This document shows positions 42,319 to 50,416 of a stretch of DNA of 64,000 bases, one piece after another. Source of the DNA: Streptomyces sp. AJS327 (lineage in GTDB: Bacteria > Actinomycetota > Actinomycetes > Streptomycetales > Streptomycetaceae); contig NZ_SKBR01000001.1 in assembly GCF_013450295.1 (NCBI RefSeq), positions 2,357,001-2,421,000 of the forward strand, given 5' to 3'. The position numbers and the translations under genes were made by a program. Within the stretch, counting starts at the first letter, position 1. Each line of letters starts with the position of its first letter. The notes beneath the pieces are model-generated. The model saw nothing but the letters and a program-made list of their open reading frames with translations. It was not told where the DNA came from and did no database searches.

Positions 42319-43416
42319 TCAGAGGGGCCCAGGGCGGTCAGAGTCCAGGGCGACGGACGGATGCCGCAGCAGGCCGCAGACGACGCGCGGGGCGGGCTGG
42401 GCCGGAGCCGGGCAACTGGCCGGGGGCCCGCCGGGCGGAGCCGCCGGACGCGGGATCAGCAGCGGCCGCACCGGGCCGGAGGTCTCCGCCTCCTCGTCCC
42501 GGTCCTCTCCGCCCCGGCCGGGGTGCTCGGCGGGCGGGCCGGAGGAGCCTCCCCGGCCGCCTCCGCCAGGGCCGTCGCGCCGCCCAGCGCCCTCCGCCGC
42601 CAGCGCGAACAGCCCCCAGGCGGCAACGGCCGAGGCGAGCAGCGCGGCCAGCGCCCCCGGCAGGCCGTACCGGAAGCCCTCGTTCAGCAGGAGCAGTCCG
42701 GCGGCCGCCGCCACCACCGGGTTCACCACCGTCGTGGTCGCCAGCGGCGCCGCCAGCCCGGTGCCCCGGTACGACGCCTGGGAGGTCGCGAGGCCCGTCG
42801 TCGCGAGCACCGCGATCAGCAGCAGGACGGGCAGCGCCGTAGCCGAGGAGAGCGCCCAGCCCTCCCACTCCTCGGAGACCGCCTTGAGGAAGACGGAGGC
42901 CGCGCCGTAGGCGATGCCCGCGGCCGTCGCGAGCGCGACACTCCGCACCCGGGGCGCCCGCCGCCGCAGTGCCACGGCGGCCGTGGTGAGTCCCGCGAGT
43001 GACCCCAGGACGACGGCGGCGAGGGCCAGTTGCTCGCCGTGCCCCAGCGCGTTGGAGCCGCCACCGCCGGTGAGGAGCAGCAGGACGGCCAGTCCGGCCG
43101 AGACCAGCGCGATACCGCGCTTGCCCGCCGCCGACACCGGCCGCTTGACCAGTAGCGCGGCCATGGGTGCCGCGAGCACCAGGGTCAGCACCCCGAGGGG
43201 CTGCACGATGAGCAGCGGCCCCAGCCAGAGGGCGAGCACGTGCAGCAGGGCGCCGGACCCCTGGAGCACCACCGCGCCCCACCAGCGTCCGCTGCGCAGC
43301 AGCCCGTACCGGCTGGGCGCCGTCGTCGCGGCGATCCGCTCCTGAACGATCGCGGCCGAGGCGTAGCAGACGGCGGACAGGACGGAGAGCAGCACCGCCG
43401 CCACCAGAGGGCTCAC
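42319..43416 (-). CDS. DMT-superfamily membrane protein (DMT/NIPA-like)
   Basis: The protein has 365 residues. The first 285 residues form nine or ten hydrophobic helices, starting VAAVLLSVLSAVCYASAAIVQERIA, with a repeated pattern of two EamA-like halves (LLIVQPLGVLTLVLAAPMAALL; ATTTVVNPVVAAAAGLLLLNEGF). The last 80 residues are a disordered tail rich in Gly, Pro, Glu and Arg. Members are common in Streptomyces and have no fixed substrate. Ribosome site GGAG precedes the start. The next 266 bp (43417-43682) are non-coding; a c-di-AMP riboswitch was looked for there and not found. Confidence 0.8.
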   Translation of the reverse strand: MSPLVAAVLLSVLSAVCYASAAIVQERIAATTAPSRYGLLRSGRWWGAVVLQGSGALLHVLALWLGPLLIVQPLGVLTLVLAAPMAALLVKRPVSAAGKRGIALVSAGLAVLLLLTGGGGSNALGHGEQLALAAVVLGSLAGLTTAAVALRRRAPRVRSVALATAAGIAYGAASVFLKAVSEEWEGWALSSATALPVLLLIAVLATTGLATSQASYRGTGLAAPLATTTVVNPVVAAAAGLLLLNEGFRYGLPGALAALLASAVAAWGLFALAAEGAGRRDGPGGGGRGGSSGPPAEHPGRGGEDRDEEAETSGPVRPLLIPRPAAPPGGPPASCPAPAQPAPRVVCGLLRHPSVALDSDRPGPL

Positions 43417-43682
43417 GGCGTGCTCCGTGGGTGGGCCGTTATCGCCTGCATACCTCCACCATGCTCCTCGGCGGCGCGGATGTCGTCATCTGCCGGTGGC
43501 GTTCTCGCGTACCGCGCACGGAGTACGCCGTGGCCGCCCGGCTACGTCTGGCAGGGGATGCGCTTCTGGCCAGTCGGCCCGGCACCCTGGCCGGGAGCGG
43601 TTGCCCCCGTTGGAACGACGCTGCGGCGTGTGCGGCGGCCACCATCCGGATCCGACCGGGCCAATGAACCGATGATCGGAAG

Positions 43683-44897
43683 GTGATTCCGCATCGCACG
43701 GCTCGCCGCCCGGAACCGCCGTCCCACCGGGACCCCCGACCCTCCACCGAACTCGCTCCCCACCCGGCGCCGTCCTCCGCCCCCTCCGGTCCGCCACCTC
43801 CCGACCCGATACCCGCCCCCGGCCGCGGGGCGGGCGCCGGAACCCCCCGCGGGCCGCGCGGCGGGCTGGTGGCGCTGCTCCTGCTCCCGCTGCTCGCCGT
43901 CTGCCTCGGCGGACTGGGCCCCGCCGGGCACGCGCGCGCCGAGGGCGGCCCGGGGAACCCGGGACGGCCCAGCGCGGGCCAGGGGCTCCAGCGCGCCTTC
44001 GCCGACGCCGCCCGGGCCGGGGCCGCCTACCAGCGGGCCCGGGCCGTGACGGCGGCCCAGTACCGGGTGACCGAGGGGCGCCGCCGCACCGCGCGGGTAC
44101 ACCGTGCCCGGCTGGGCCTGCTCAGCGCGCGTCTCGGAGCCCTGGCCCGGGCGCAGTACCGCGCCGGTCCCCTGGCCGACCTCGGCGGGCTCGCCGCCGA
44201 GCGGGACCCGCAGTCGCTGCTCCGACGGCTGGGCACGCTGCGTCAGGGGGAGCGGGCGGCGGCGCGGGTGCTCCGTGCCCACGAGGGGACCGGCGAGCGG
44301 CTGCGCCGGGCCCGCGACGCGGCCGAACGGCGGCTGCGTGAGGCACGGGCGGCGGAGGACCGGCAGAAGCGGCTGCGCGAGACGGTGCGCGGGCGGCTGT
44401 GGGGTCTGCGGGACGAACTGCTGAGGCGGGGCCGGGTGAAGCCCGGGTGCCCGGTGGTCCCCCTCCCCGCGGACTCGCGCCCCGCTCCGGGCCGCCGCTG
44501 GACCCTCCCGACCGAGGACTACGTCCTGTCGGCCGGATACGGCGGGGTCGGGGGACGCTGGGCCAGCCGCCACTCCGGCCAGGACTTCGCGGTGGACCAG
44601 GGGACGCCGATCTACGCGGTGGGCGACGGGGTGGTGGAGCGGGTCGACTGCTCCGACGGGTTCGGCAACCAGATCGTCCTCCGGCATCCCGACGGCACCT
44701 ACACCCAGTACGCGCACCTCTCGCTGATCCTGGCGGAGCCGGGACAGCGGGTGCGGACCGGTCAGCTCGTCGGGCTCGCCGGGTCGACGGGCAACTCCTC
44801 GGGTCCGCACCTGCACTTCGAGGCGCGGCTCGGGCCGGAGATGGGCTCCGCCGTCGACCCGGTGGCCTGGATGGCCCGGCGCGGCGTCTCGCCGTAG
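43683..44897 (+). CDS. M23 family (LytM) metalloendopeptidase, secreted
   Basis: The protein has 404 residues from GTG 43683. A long Pro/Arg-rich N-terminus precedes a membrane or signal segment (LVALLLLPLLAVCLGGLGPAGHARA, near 62-86). A coiled-coil region dense in Ala and Arg (about 100-250) follows, then the LytM domain (about 285-400). Its zinc ligands are His and Asp in SRHSGQDFAVD and His in GPHLHFEAR. The enzyme should cut peptidoglycan cross-bridges; the coiled-coil resembles EnvC/NlpD-type activators, but here the active-site residues are intact. The true start may lie further in, close to the hydrophobic segment. Confidence 0.85.
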   Translation: MIPHRTARRPEPPSHRDPRPSTELAPHPAPSSAPSGPPPPDPIPAPGRGAGAGTPRGPRGGLVALLLLPLLAVCLGGLGPAGHARAEGGPGNPGRPSAGQGLQRAFADAARAGAAYQRARAVTAAQYRVTEGRRRTARVHRARLGLLSARLGALARAQYRAGPLADLGGLAAERDPQSLLRRLGTLRQGERAAARVLRAHEGTGERLRRARDAAERRLREARAAEDRQKRLRETVRGRLWGLRDELLRRGRVKPGCPVVPLPADSRPAPGRRWTLPTEDYVLSAGYGGVGGRWASRHSGQDFAVDQGTPIYAVGDGVVERVDCSDGFGNQIVLRHPDGTYTQYAHLSLILAEPGQRVRTGQLVGLAGSTGNSSGPHLHFEARLGPEMGSAVDPVAWMARRGVSP

Positions 44898-44954
44898 CGG
44901 CCGTCCGGCACCCGTAGCGGCTGTCCGACGCCAGCCCGGCCGGGTGGCCGCCGT

Positions 44955-44975
44955 CCCCGCCGGTACCGGGCGGGG
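44955..44975. terminator. Terminator between M23 gene and uppP
   Basis: CCCCGCC (44955-44961) pairs with GGCGGGG (44969-44975) around a 7-base loop, with further outer pairing (CCGCC with GGCGG). It lies between two convergent stop codons. Confidence 0.55.
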
Positions 44976-44981
44976 TGGCGG

Positions 44982-45884
44982 TCAGCCCACGGACGGGCCC
45001 TGGTGCGGGGTGAGCGCTCCCACCCCGACCAGGGCCAGGATGACGAGGCCGAGCAGGATCCGGTACACCACGAAGGGCATGAAGCCGCGTGTGGTGATGA
45101 ACCGCATGAACCAGGCGATGACCGCGTATCCCACCAGGAAGGCCAGGAGCGTGGCGAGGACGGTCGGCCCCCAGGAGACGTGCCCCTCGCCGACGTGCCG
45201 CAGCTCGAACAGGCCCGAGGCCAGGACCGCCGGGATGGCCAGCAGGAACGAGTACCGCGCCGCCGCCTCCCGGGTGTAGCCCATGAACAGGCCCGCGCTG
45301 ATGGTGGCGCCGGACCGGGACACCCCGGGGATCAGGGCGAGTGCCTGGGCGCAGCCGTAGAGCAGTCCGTCCCGCACCGTCAGCTGCTCGACGGTCTTGC
45401 CCGAGCCGCGGGGCTCCGGGGCCGTCCGGGACCGGCGGGTGGCGGACGGCGTGGGGGCGGTGCCCTGGCCGGCGGCGAACCGGTCGGCGGCGCCCAGCAC
45501 GAGCCCCAGCACGATCAGGGAGACCGCGATGAGACGCAGGTCCCGGAACGGGCCCTCGATCTGGTCCTTCAGCGTCAGCCCCAGCACGCCGATCGGCAGC
45601 GAGCCGATGAGGACCAGCCAGCCCAGCCACGCGTCGTGCTCCCGCCGCGCCTCGGGACGGACGAGGGAGCGGGCCCAGGCGGAGAGGATGCGGGCGATGT
45701 CCCGCCGGAAGTAGATCAGGACCGCCGTCTCGGTGCCGATCTGGGTGACGGCGGTGAACGCCGCCCCCGGGTCCTCCCATCCGGCGAACGCGGCGGTTAG
45801 GCGGAGATGCGCGCTGGACGAGATCGGCAGGAACTCGGTCAGCCCCTGGACCAGGCCCAGGACGAGGCTTTCGAACCAACTCAT
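44982..45884 (-). CDS. uppP: Undecaprenyl-diphosphatase
   Basis: The protein has 300 residues. ATG 45884 (MSWFESLVLGLVQGLTEF) matches the common streptomycete start; an in-frame GTG at 45896 is possible. It is a BacA-type membrane enzyme that recycles undecaprenyl pyrophosphate for wall synthesis and can give bacitracin resistance. The catalytic motifs QGLTEFLPISSSAHL (near 12-26) and PGVSRSGATI (near 185-194) are intact, with about eight membrane helices. An unusual 30-residue polar insertion (near 138-167, TPSATRRSRTAPEPRGSG) sits between the repeats. Adjacent to a peptidoglycan hydrolase gene, though convergent. Confidence 0.93.
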   Translation of the reverse strand: MSWFESLVLGLVQGLTEFLPISSSAHLRLTAAFAGWEDPGAAFTAVTQIGTETAVLIYFRRDIARILSAWARSLVRPEARREHDAWLGWLVLIGSLPIGVLGLTLKDQIEGPFRDLRLIAVSLIVLGLVLGAADRFAAGQGTAPTPSATRRSRTAPEPRGSGKTVEQLTVRDGLLYGCAQALALIPGVSRSGATISAGLFMGYTREAAARYSFLLAIPAVLASGLFELRHVGEGHVSWGPTVLATLLAFLVGYAVIAWFMRFITTRGFMPFVVYRILLGLVILALVGVGALTPHQGPSVG

Positions 45885-45925
45885 TGCGATGCGCACGTCC
45901 CTGGATCGTCATCGGACGGTTCGCG

Positions 45926-46759
45926 TCAGAGCGTATGGTTTCGCGCCCGCGGGAGGTCGTCGTCCGGGGCTCCGGGCATGGCGGGTTCCCCGGCGGCCGG
46001 GAGCGCGGTGGTCGCGAGGACCGTGGCTGGCGGGGCCGGGGTGGCCGCGGCCCCCGCGAGGACCCGCCGCGCCGCCCGCCGCCGGCGCCAGGCGACCGCC
46101 GCGCCCGCTATGGCGGGCAGTGCGATGACGGCGAGCGCGCCGAGGAAGACGGGGGAGGTGGGGGTGGTCGCCTGGCTTCCGGCCACCGCGTACGCGGCGG
46201 TGTTCGGCACACAGCCCAGCGCGGTGGCCGCCAGGAAGCCGGGCCAGCCCATCCGGGAGACGGCCGCGCCGTAGTTCGAGGCGGCGAACGGAATGCCGGG
46301 CAGCAGCCGCAGCACCAGCATCGAGCGGAAGCCGTGCTGGCTCAACTGCCGGTCGGCGGCGGTCAGCCAGCGGGCCCGCAGCAGGGGGCGCAGCGCGTCC
46401 TGGCCGAGCGCGCGGCCGAGGCCGAAGGAGAGCCCGGCGCCGATGACCGTCCCGGTCACGGCCGCGGCCGTGCCCGCCTGGGCCCCGAACAGGGCGCCCG
46501 CCGCGAGGTTCAGCACCGGGCGGGGCAGCAGCGCCGCCGTGCAGGCGCCGTAGGCCGCGGCGAAGAGCGCGAGGGCGGTCCCGCCGGAGAGAGCGGGCGG
46601 CCAGCCGTGCTGGAGCAGCCGCTGCGGCTCGTACACGAGTATCGCGGTGGCGGCGGCGGAGAGCAGGACGAGCAGCAGCCCGAATCGGGACCAGGGGGAG
46701 CGCAGCGTCTGGGTGAGACGAGAGGAGGCTCCGCCGGACTGCGGTGCGGGGACGGACAC
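45926..46759 (-). CDS. TVP38/TMEM64 (VTT domain) membrane protein
   Basis: The protein has 277 residues. GTG 46759 is chosen because a -10 box (TACGCT) lies six bases upstream, fitting a leaderless transcript. The VTT domain (about 60-220) includes LNLAAGALFGAQAGTAAAVTGTVIGAGLSFGLGR, RWLTAADRQLSQHGFRSMLVLRLLPGIPFAASNYGAAVS and a Gly-rich re-entrant region (quoted in outline), typical of the family related to DedA proteins and eukaryotic scramblases. It may move lipid carriers, which would suit its place next to uppP, but that link is inference. The C-terminal 50 residues are a polar Ala/Pro tail. Confidence 0.82.
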   Translation of the reverse strand: MSVPAPQSGGASSRLTQTLRSPWSRFGLLLVLLSAAATAILVYEPQRLLQHGWPPALSGGTALALFAAAYGACTAALLPRPVLNLAAGALFGAQAGTAAAVTGTVIGAGLSFGLGRALGQDALRPLLRARWLTAADRQLSQHGFRSMLVLRLLPGIPFAASNYGAAVSRMGWPGFLAATALGCVPNTAAYAVAGSQATTPTSPVFLGALAVIALPAIAGAAVAWRRRRAARRVLAGAAATPAPPATVLATTALPAAGEPAMPGAPDDDLPRARNHTL

Positions 46760-46765
46760 GAGGGG

Positions 46766-46771
46766 AGCGTA
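46766..46771 (-). promoter_or_regulatory. -10 box of a leaderless promoter for the TVP38 gene
   Basis: On the minus strand TACGCT is followed by six bases and GTG 46759. No Shine-Dalgarno sequence is present. Confidence 0.6.
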
Positions 46772-46989
46772 ACCGACGAATATGTGCTTCCGCCGAGTTG
46801 AGCCGTGCAGCTTCCTGCCACCCCGTTTCCGCCGGTTCACCCCCGGGGCGGTGGCGCGGGCGCCCGCCCGCGCGGTGGACGGCGGTCTCCCGGGCCTCTC
46901 CCCGGGTGACTCCCGGGGGTCGCGTGGCGGCCGACCGGGACGCCGCACGCGGGTGAGGCCGTGGGGGCGGGGCCGCGCACAATGGGGGC

Positions 46990-47838
46990 ATGGACCAGCC
47001 GACGCCCGTCAGCCGCGCCGTGGACGGCGGCACCGCCCGCCTGCTGCCCGACCTCGACCGGCCGGACGCCTGGCTGCTCACCCTGGACGGCGCCCCGCAG
47101 TCCTACGTGGACCTCGCCGACCCCCGCCATCTGGAGTTCGAGTACCTGCGCCGGATCGCGCACCTCCTCGACACCGCGGCCGGGCCGGGGGAGCCCCTCG
47201 ACGTGCTGCACCTGGGCGGCGGGGCCTGCACGCTGCCGCGCTACCTCGCCGCCACCCGGCCGGGCTCGCGGCAGCGGGTCGCCGAGGCGGACGGGGCGCT
47301 GTCCGCGCTGGTGGCCGAGCGGTTGCCGCTGCCGCCGGAGGCGGACGTCCGGGTCGAGACGGCGGACGCCCGGGCCGTGCTGGAGGCCGCTCCCGCGGAG
47401 TCGGCCGACGCGCTGGTGGTGGACGTCTACGGCGCCACCCGCGTCCCCGCGCACCTGACCACCCTCGGCTTCGCGCACGCGGCGGCGCGGGCCCTGCGGC
47501 CCGGCGGCGTCTATGTGGCGAACCTCGCCGACAGTGCCCCGTTCGGATTCCTCGGTACTCAGATCGCCGCGGCGCGCGCGGTGTTCGGGGAGGAACTGTG
47601 CCTGCTGGCGGAGCCCGCCGTGCTCCGGGGACGCCGGTTCGGCAACATCGTGCTCGCCGCGTCCCGGCGGCCGCTGCCGGTCGAGGCGCTCGCCCGGCGG
47701 GCGGCGGCCGACCCCTTCCCCGCGCGGGTCGTACGGGGCGCCGGGCTGGCGCGGCTGCACGCGCCAGCCGATCCGCCGCCCGACGGTGCCGGGGTGCCCT
47801 CGCCGGAGCCGCCGGAGGGCGCCTTCAGCGTCGGGTGA
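46990..47838 (+). CDS. Spermidine synthase-like methyltransferase-fold protein
   Basis: The protein has 282 residues. A CACAAT hexamer (46978-46983) six bases before the ATG suggests a leaderless start. The Rossmann fold starts with LDVLHLGGGACTLPRYLAATRPG (near 70), followed by the acidic VAEADGALSALV and VETADARAVLE, and DALVVDVYGATRVPAHLTT (near 137) at the spermidine-synthase active-site strand. Compared with true spermidine synthases the N-terminal beta-barrel is short. Streptomyces carries many such paralogues, annotated as spermidine synthase or fused-MFS-like; their function is not known. Decarboxylated-SAM use cannot be assumed. Confidence 0.75.
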   Translation: MDQPTPVSRAVDGGTARLLPDLDRPDAWLLTLDGAPQSYVDLADPRHLEFEYLRRIAHLLDTAAGPGEPLDVLHLGGGACTLPRYLAATRPGSRQRVAEADGALSALVAERLPLPPEADVRVETADARAVLEAAPAESADALVVDVYGATRVPAHLTTLGFAHAAARALRPGGVYVANLADSAPFGFLGTQIAAARAVFGEELCLLAEPAVLRGRRFGNIVLAASRRPLPVEALARRAAADPFPARVVRGAGLARLHAPADPPPDGAGVPSPEPPEGAFSVG

Positions 47839-47900
47839 CCAGAGCGGGGCGCGATGACGGCCGATCGGAGCTTCCAGCGGCCCAGGAGGGGTCCGCGTCC

Positions 47901-47925
47901 GCCCGGCGTGACCCCTCCGCCGGGC
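47901..47925. terminator. Hairpin between two convergent genes
   Basis: GCCCGGCG (47901-47908) pairs with CGCCGGGC (47918-47925) over a 9-base loop. Confidence 0.5.
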
Positions 47926-47958
47926 GTTCCGCGGGTGCGCGCGGCGGGCGGTGCCGCC

Positions 47959-48999
47959 TCAGCCGCGCGGGTTGTCGTCCTCGCCGGGCGTACCGGAGGA
48001 GCGGAGGGTCGAGATGATCTTCATGATCGTGTCGTTCGAGACCGCGCCCTTGACGCCGGTGTTGGCGACCATCAGGAAGGTCGCCAGGTCGTCGTTGGCG
48101 TTCAGCCACGAGACCGCCACGACCTGGCCGTCGGTGTCGCACTTGTCCTTCTTCTTGACGCCCACCGCCTTGGCCACCGCGATGTGCCCCTTGATGCCGT
48201 GCTTGTTCTTGAACGGCTTGGCCTTGGCCCGCTTGATGGTGTCCTTCTCCTCGCCGTACGCGAAGTAGGCGAAGGAGTCGGCCTGCGGTTCGGTGGCCTC
48301 CTTGGTGTTCTTGGCCCCCTGTGCGCCCTTGGTGCCGACGGCCGCCATCGAGGAGTTCTCACCGCACCAGTCCTCCTTGTTGAAGGCGGGGGCGCTCATG
48401 GTGACCTGGGCGGTCGGGAAGCCGCCGTTCTTCGGCTTCTTCTCCCCCCAGCCCACGTAGGTGCCGGAGGTCGCGACCTTCCAGTCCCCCGGCACGTCGA
48501 AGGTGCTGTAGTGCTTGGGGTTGGTGACCGCCTGCCAGCCCTTGATGGTCGGTTCCTTCGGGTCCTTGGACTCCGAGGGCTCGGGGGAGGGGTCCTCCCC
48601 GCCCTTCCCGCCGTCACCGCCGGAGGGCTTCTTCCCGCCGTCCCCGCCCTGCGGTTCGTTGGACTGCTTGTCGTCGGCCTTGTCCTTCTCGCCGTCGTCG
48701 TCCGACATCAGGACGGCGCCGGTGACGACCGACCCGGCGATCACGACGACGGCCGCGGCTATCGCGATGATGGTCGTCGTCTTCTTCGACTTCCCGCCGC
48801 CGCCCTGAGGGCCCTGCGGCTGCCCGGGCACGGTGGGCGCCCCCCACCCTCCGGGCTGCTGGTAGGGGTTCTGGTCCGGCCCCGGCTGCTGGTATCCGGG
48901 CTGCTGATACGGGTTGGGCTGCTGGTACCCGGGCTGCTGGTAGGGGTTCGGCTGCTGCGGGTTCTGCTCGCCACCGGGCTGCTGCTGTCCTGGCCACAT
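47959..48999 (-). CDS. Single-pass membrane protein with PYQQPG repeats, extracellular domain unknown
   Basis: The protein has 346 residues from ATG 48999. A cytoplasmic N-terminus of about 70 residues has near-repeats of NPYQQPGYQQP. One membrane helix follows (TTTIIAIAAAVVVIAGSVVTGAVLM, near 75-100), then a charged linker of Asp, Lys, Gly and Glu (about 100-150), and an extracellular domain of about 190 residues (KGWQAVTNPKHYSTFDVPGDWKV...) with two cysteines (DWCGEN, DKCDTD) that may form a disulfide. Lys content is much higher than in its neighbours. TACAGT eight bases before the ATG suggests leaderless transcription. Similar proteins are widespread in Streptomyces with no known role. Confidence 0.8.
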   Translation of the reverse strand: MWPGQQQPGGEQNPQQPNPYQQPGYQQPNPYQQPGYQQPGPDQNPYQQPGGWGAPTVPGQPQGPQGGGGKSKKTTTIIAIAAAVVVIAGSVVTGAVLMSDDDGEKDKADDKQSNEPQGGDGGKKPSGGDGGKGGEDPSPEPSESKDPKEPTIKGWQAVTNPKHYSTFDVPGDWKVATSGTYVGWGEKKPKNGGFPTAQVTMSAPAFNKEDWCGENSSMAAVGTKGAQGAKNTKEATEPQADSFAYFAYGEEKDTIKRAKAKPFKNKHGIKGHIAVAKAVGVKKKDKCDTDGQVVAVSWLNANDDLATFLMVANTGVKGAVSNDTIMKIISTLRSSGTPGEDDNPRG

Positions 49000-49007
49000 G
49001 GCGCCTA

Positions 49008-49013
49008 ACTGTA
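49008..49013 (-). promoter_or_regulatory. -10 box of a probable leaderless promoter (PYQQPG protein)
   Basis: TACAGT on the minus strand lies eight bases before ATG 48999. A GTGACC -35-like element precedes it at a spacing of 18 bases. Confidence 0.5.
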
Positions 49014-49146
49014 TGGGGCGCGCCGGGAGTCGGTCACCTCCGCCCGTGCTTCGGTACCGTCCCGGTACACGGCCGCGACACGGCGGTGTGGTGGAAGCCG
49101 CGGTTCCAGCGGGCGGGGGTGGCCGTCCGGACGTATTACTCGGTGG

Positions 49147-49152
49147 TAACAT
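49147..49152 (+). promoter_or_regulatory. Extended -10 box of a leaderless promoter (thioesterase gene)
   Basis: TGG-TAACAT (an extended -10) is followed by six bases and ATG 49159. No ribosome site is present. Confidence 0.6.
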
Positions 49153-49158
49153 TCGGGT

Positions 49159-49614
49159 ATGTCAGCAGAGTCGCAGCCCTCGGTCGGCGAGATGATGGCG
49201 GCCATGGTGCCCATGGTCAGCACGCTCAACCTGGAGTTCCTGGAGACCTCGGCGGAGCGCGTGGTCGTGGCCCTCCCGGACCAGCCCGCCTACCGCAACC
49301 ACGTCGGTGGACCGCACGCCGGTGCCATGTTCACCCTCGCCGAGTCAGCCAGCGGCGCCATCGTGCTCACCGCCTTCGGGGACCAGCTCGCACGCGCCGT
49401 GCCGTTGCCCACCCACGCGGAGATCGACTTCCTGAAGCTGGCACGCGGCTCGCTCACCGCCACCGCCGAACTCGGCCGCCCGGTGGCCGAGGTGGTGGCC
49501 GAACTCGACTCCGGGGCGCGGCCCGAGTTCCCGGTGCGGGTCGCGATCACCCGCGAGGACGGCGACACCACCGGCGAGATGACCGTCATCTGGACGCTGC
49601 GCCCCAACGACTGA
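49159..49614 (+). CDS. Hotdog-fold thioesterase-like protein (DUF4442/PaaI type)
   Basis: The protein has 151 residues. The hotdog fold has its central helix at HVGGPHAGAMFTLAESASGAIVL (near 48-70), where GGPHAGAMF corresponds to the PaaI-type nucleophile/Asp region, here with His and Glu. Strands follow (AEIDFLKLARGSLTATAEL; FPVRVAITREDGDTTGEMTVIWTL). This is the DUF4442-like branch, presumably acting on acyl-CoA or an acyl-carrier substrate. No operon partner. A strong terminator follows. Confidence 0.82.
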   Translation: MSAESQPSVGEMMAAMVPMVSTLNLEFLETSAERVVVALPDQPAYRNHVGGPHAGAMFTLAESASGAIVLTAFGDQLARAVPLPTHAEIDFLKLARGSLTATAELGRPVAEVVAELDSGARPEFPVRVAITREDGDTTGEMTVIWTLRPND

Positions 49615-49657
49615 CCGCCCCCGGAGTCCACCGCGACGTCCGCCCCGGCGGCCCCCT

Positions 49658-49691
49658 CCCGGGGCGCCGCCCCGAGGGGCGGCGCCCCGGG
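49658..49691. terminator. Terminator between thioesterase and gamma-carbonic anhydrase genes
   Basis: A nearly perfect 16-bp palindrome (49658-49673 with 49676-49691) forms a very stable hairpin. The innermost pairs must open to form a loop. Both adjacent genes converge on it. Confidence 0.75.
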
Positions 49692-49699
49692 GAGCGGGC

Positions 49700-50299
49700 T
49701 CAGCCCTCCGTCGCGTCCTCGCCGGGAGCGCTCTCCGGGGCGTCCGGCGCGGACGCGGGTACCGGCACGGGGGTCAGCGTCTCCCGGTGGCCCCGGGCGA
49801 GTTCGCGGTACATCGCCGCGTTCGCCCGGATGCCCTCCCGCTCCTCCTCCGTCAGCTCCCGCTTCACCTTCGCCGGAACCCCGGCGACCAGCGAACCGGG
49901 TGGCACGCGCATGCCCTGCGGGACGAGGGCCTGCGCGGCGATCAGCGAACCCGCCCCGATCGTCGCCCCGTTGAGCACCGTGGCGCCCATGCCGACCAGT
50001 ACGTCGTCCTCCACCGCGCAGCCGTGCAGCACGGCGTTGTGCCCGACGGACACCCGCTCGCCGACCGTCGCGGGGAACCCCGGGTCGGCGTGGACGGTGC
50101 AGTTGTCCTGGATGTTGGAGTCCGCTCCCAGGGTGATGCTGTCGCAGTCGCCGCGCAGGACCGCGCCGTACCAGACGCTCGACCCGGCCCGTAGCGTCAC
50201 GTCGCCCACCACCACGGACGTCGGCGCGGTGAAGACCCCGTGCTCGATTCGCGGCTTCCGGTCACCGACCGCCGCGACCACCGCTTGCTGCCCGGACAT
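49700..50299 (-). CDS. Gamma-carbonic anhydrase family hexapeptide protein
   Basis: The protein has 199 residues from ATG 50299. It is a left-handed beta-helix of hexapeptide repeats. The three zinc His of gamma-carbonic anhydrases are present: NCTVHADPG (near 70) and VGHNAVLHGC, which supplies two (near 86 and 91). QDN, equivalent to the Cam family's Gln/Asn proton-transfer residues, is also kept. The C-terminal helix (ELTEEEREGIRANAAMYRELA) is typical, followed by a disordered Ala/Pro/Glu tail. It may hydrate CO2 or be an inactive or acyltransferase-like relative; activity is not certain for this branch. Confidence 0.86.
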   Translation of the reverse strand: MSGQQAVVAAVGDRKPRIEHGVFTAPTSVVVGDVTLRAGSSVWYGAVLRGDCDSITLGADSNIQDNCTVHADPGFPATVGERVSVGHNAVLHGCAVEDDVLVGMGATVLNGATIGAGSLIAAQALVPQGMRVPPGSLVAGVPAKVKRELTEEEREGIRANAAMYRELARGHRETLTPVPVPASAPDAPESAPGEDATEG

Positions 50300-50404
50300 A
50301 GCGCCGCCTCATCTCTCTGGTGGATGCCACTTCCCGGAAACCGTATGCGATGCGGACGCCGAAGATCACAGTGCCCGGGGGCCGTTCGGCCCGGGGTGGC
50401 GCAG

Positions 50405-50410
50405 TACGGT
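50405..50410 (+). promoter_or_regulatory. -10 box of a leaderless promoter (acyltransferase gene)
   Basis: TACGGT is followed by six bases and GTG 50417. No ribosome site is present. This decides the start among several upstream in-frame codons. Confidence 0.6.
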
Positions 50411-50416
50411 GGCTCG

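Noticed and set aside
43417..43682. Possible c-di-AMP (ydaO-type) riboswitch before the M23 peptidase gene, as seen before many streptomycete wall-hydrolase genes
   Set aside because: The conserved core segments of that riboswitch could not be found.
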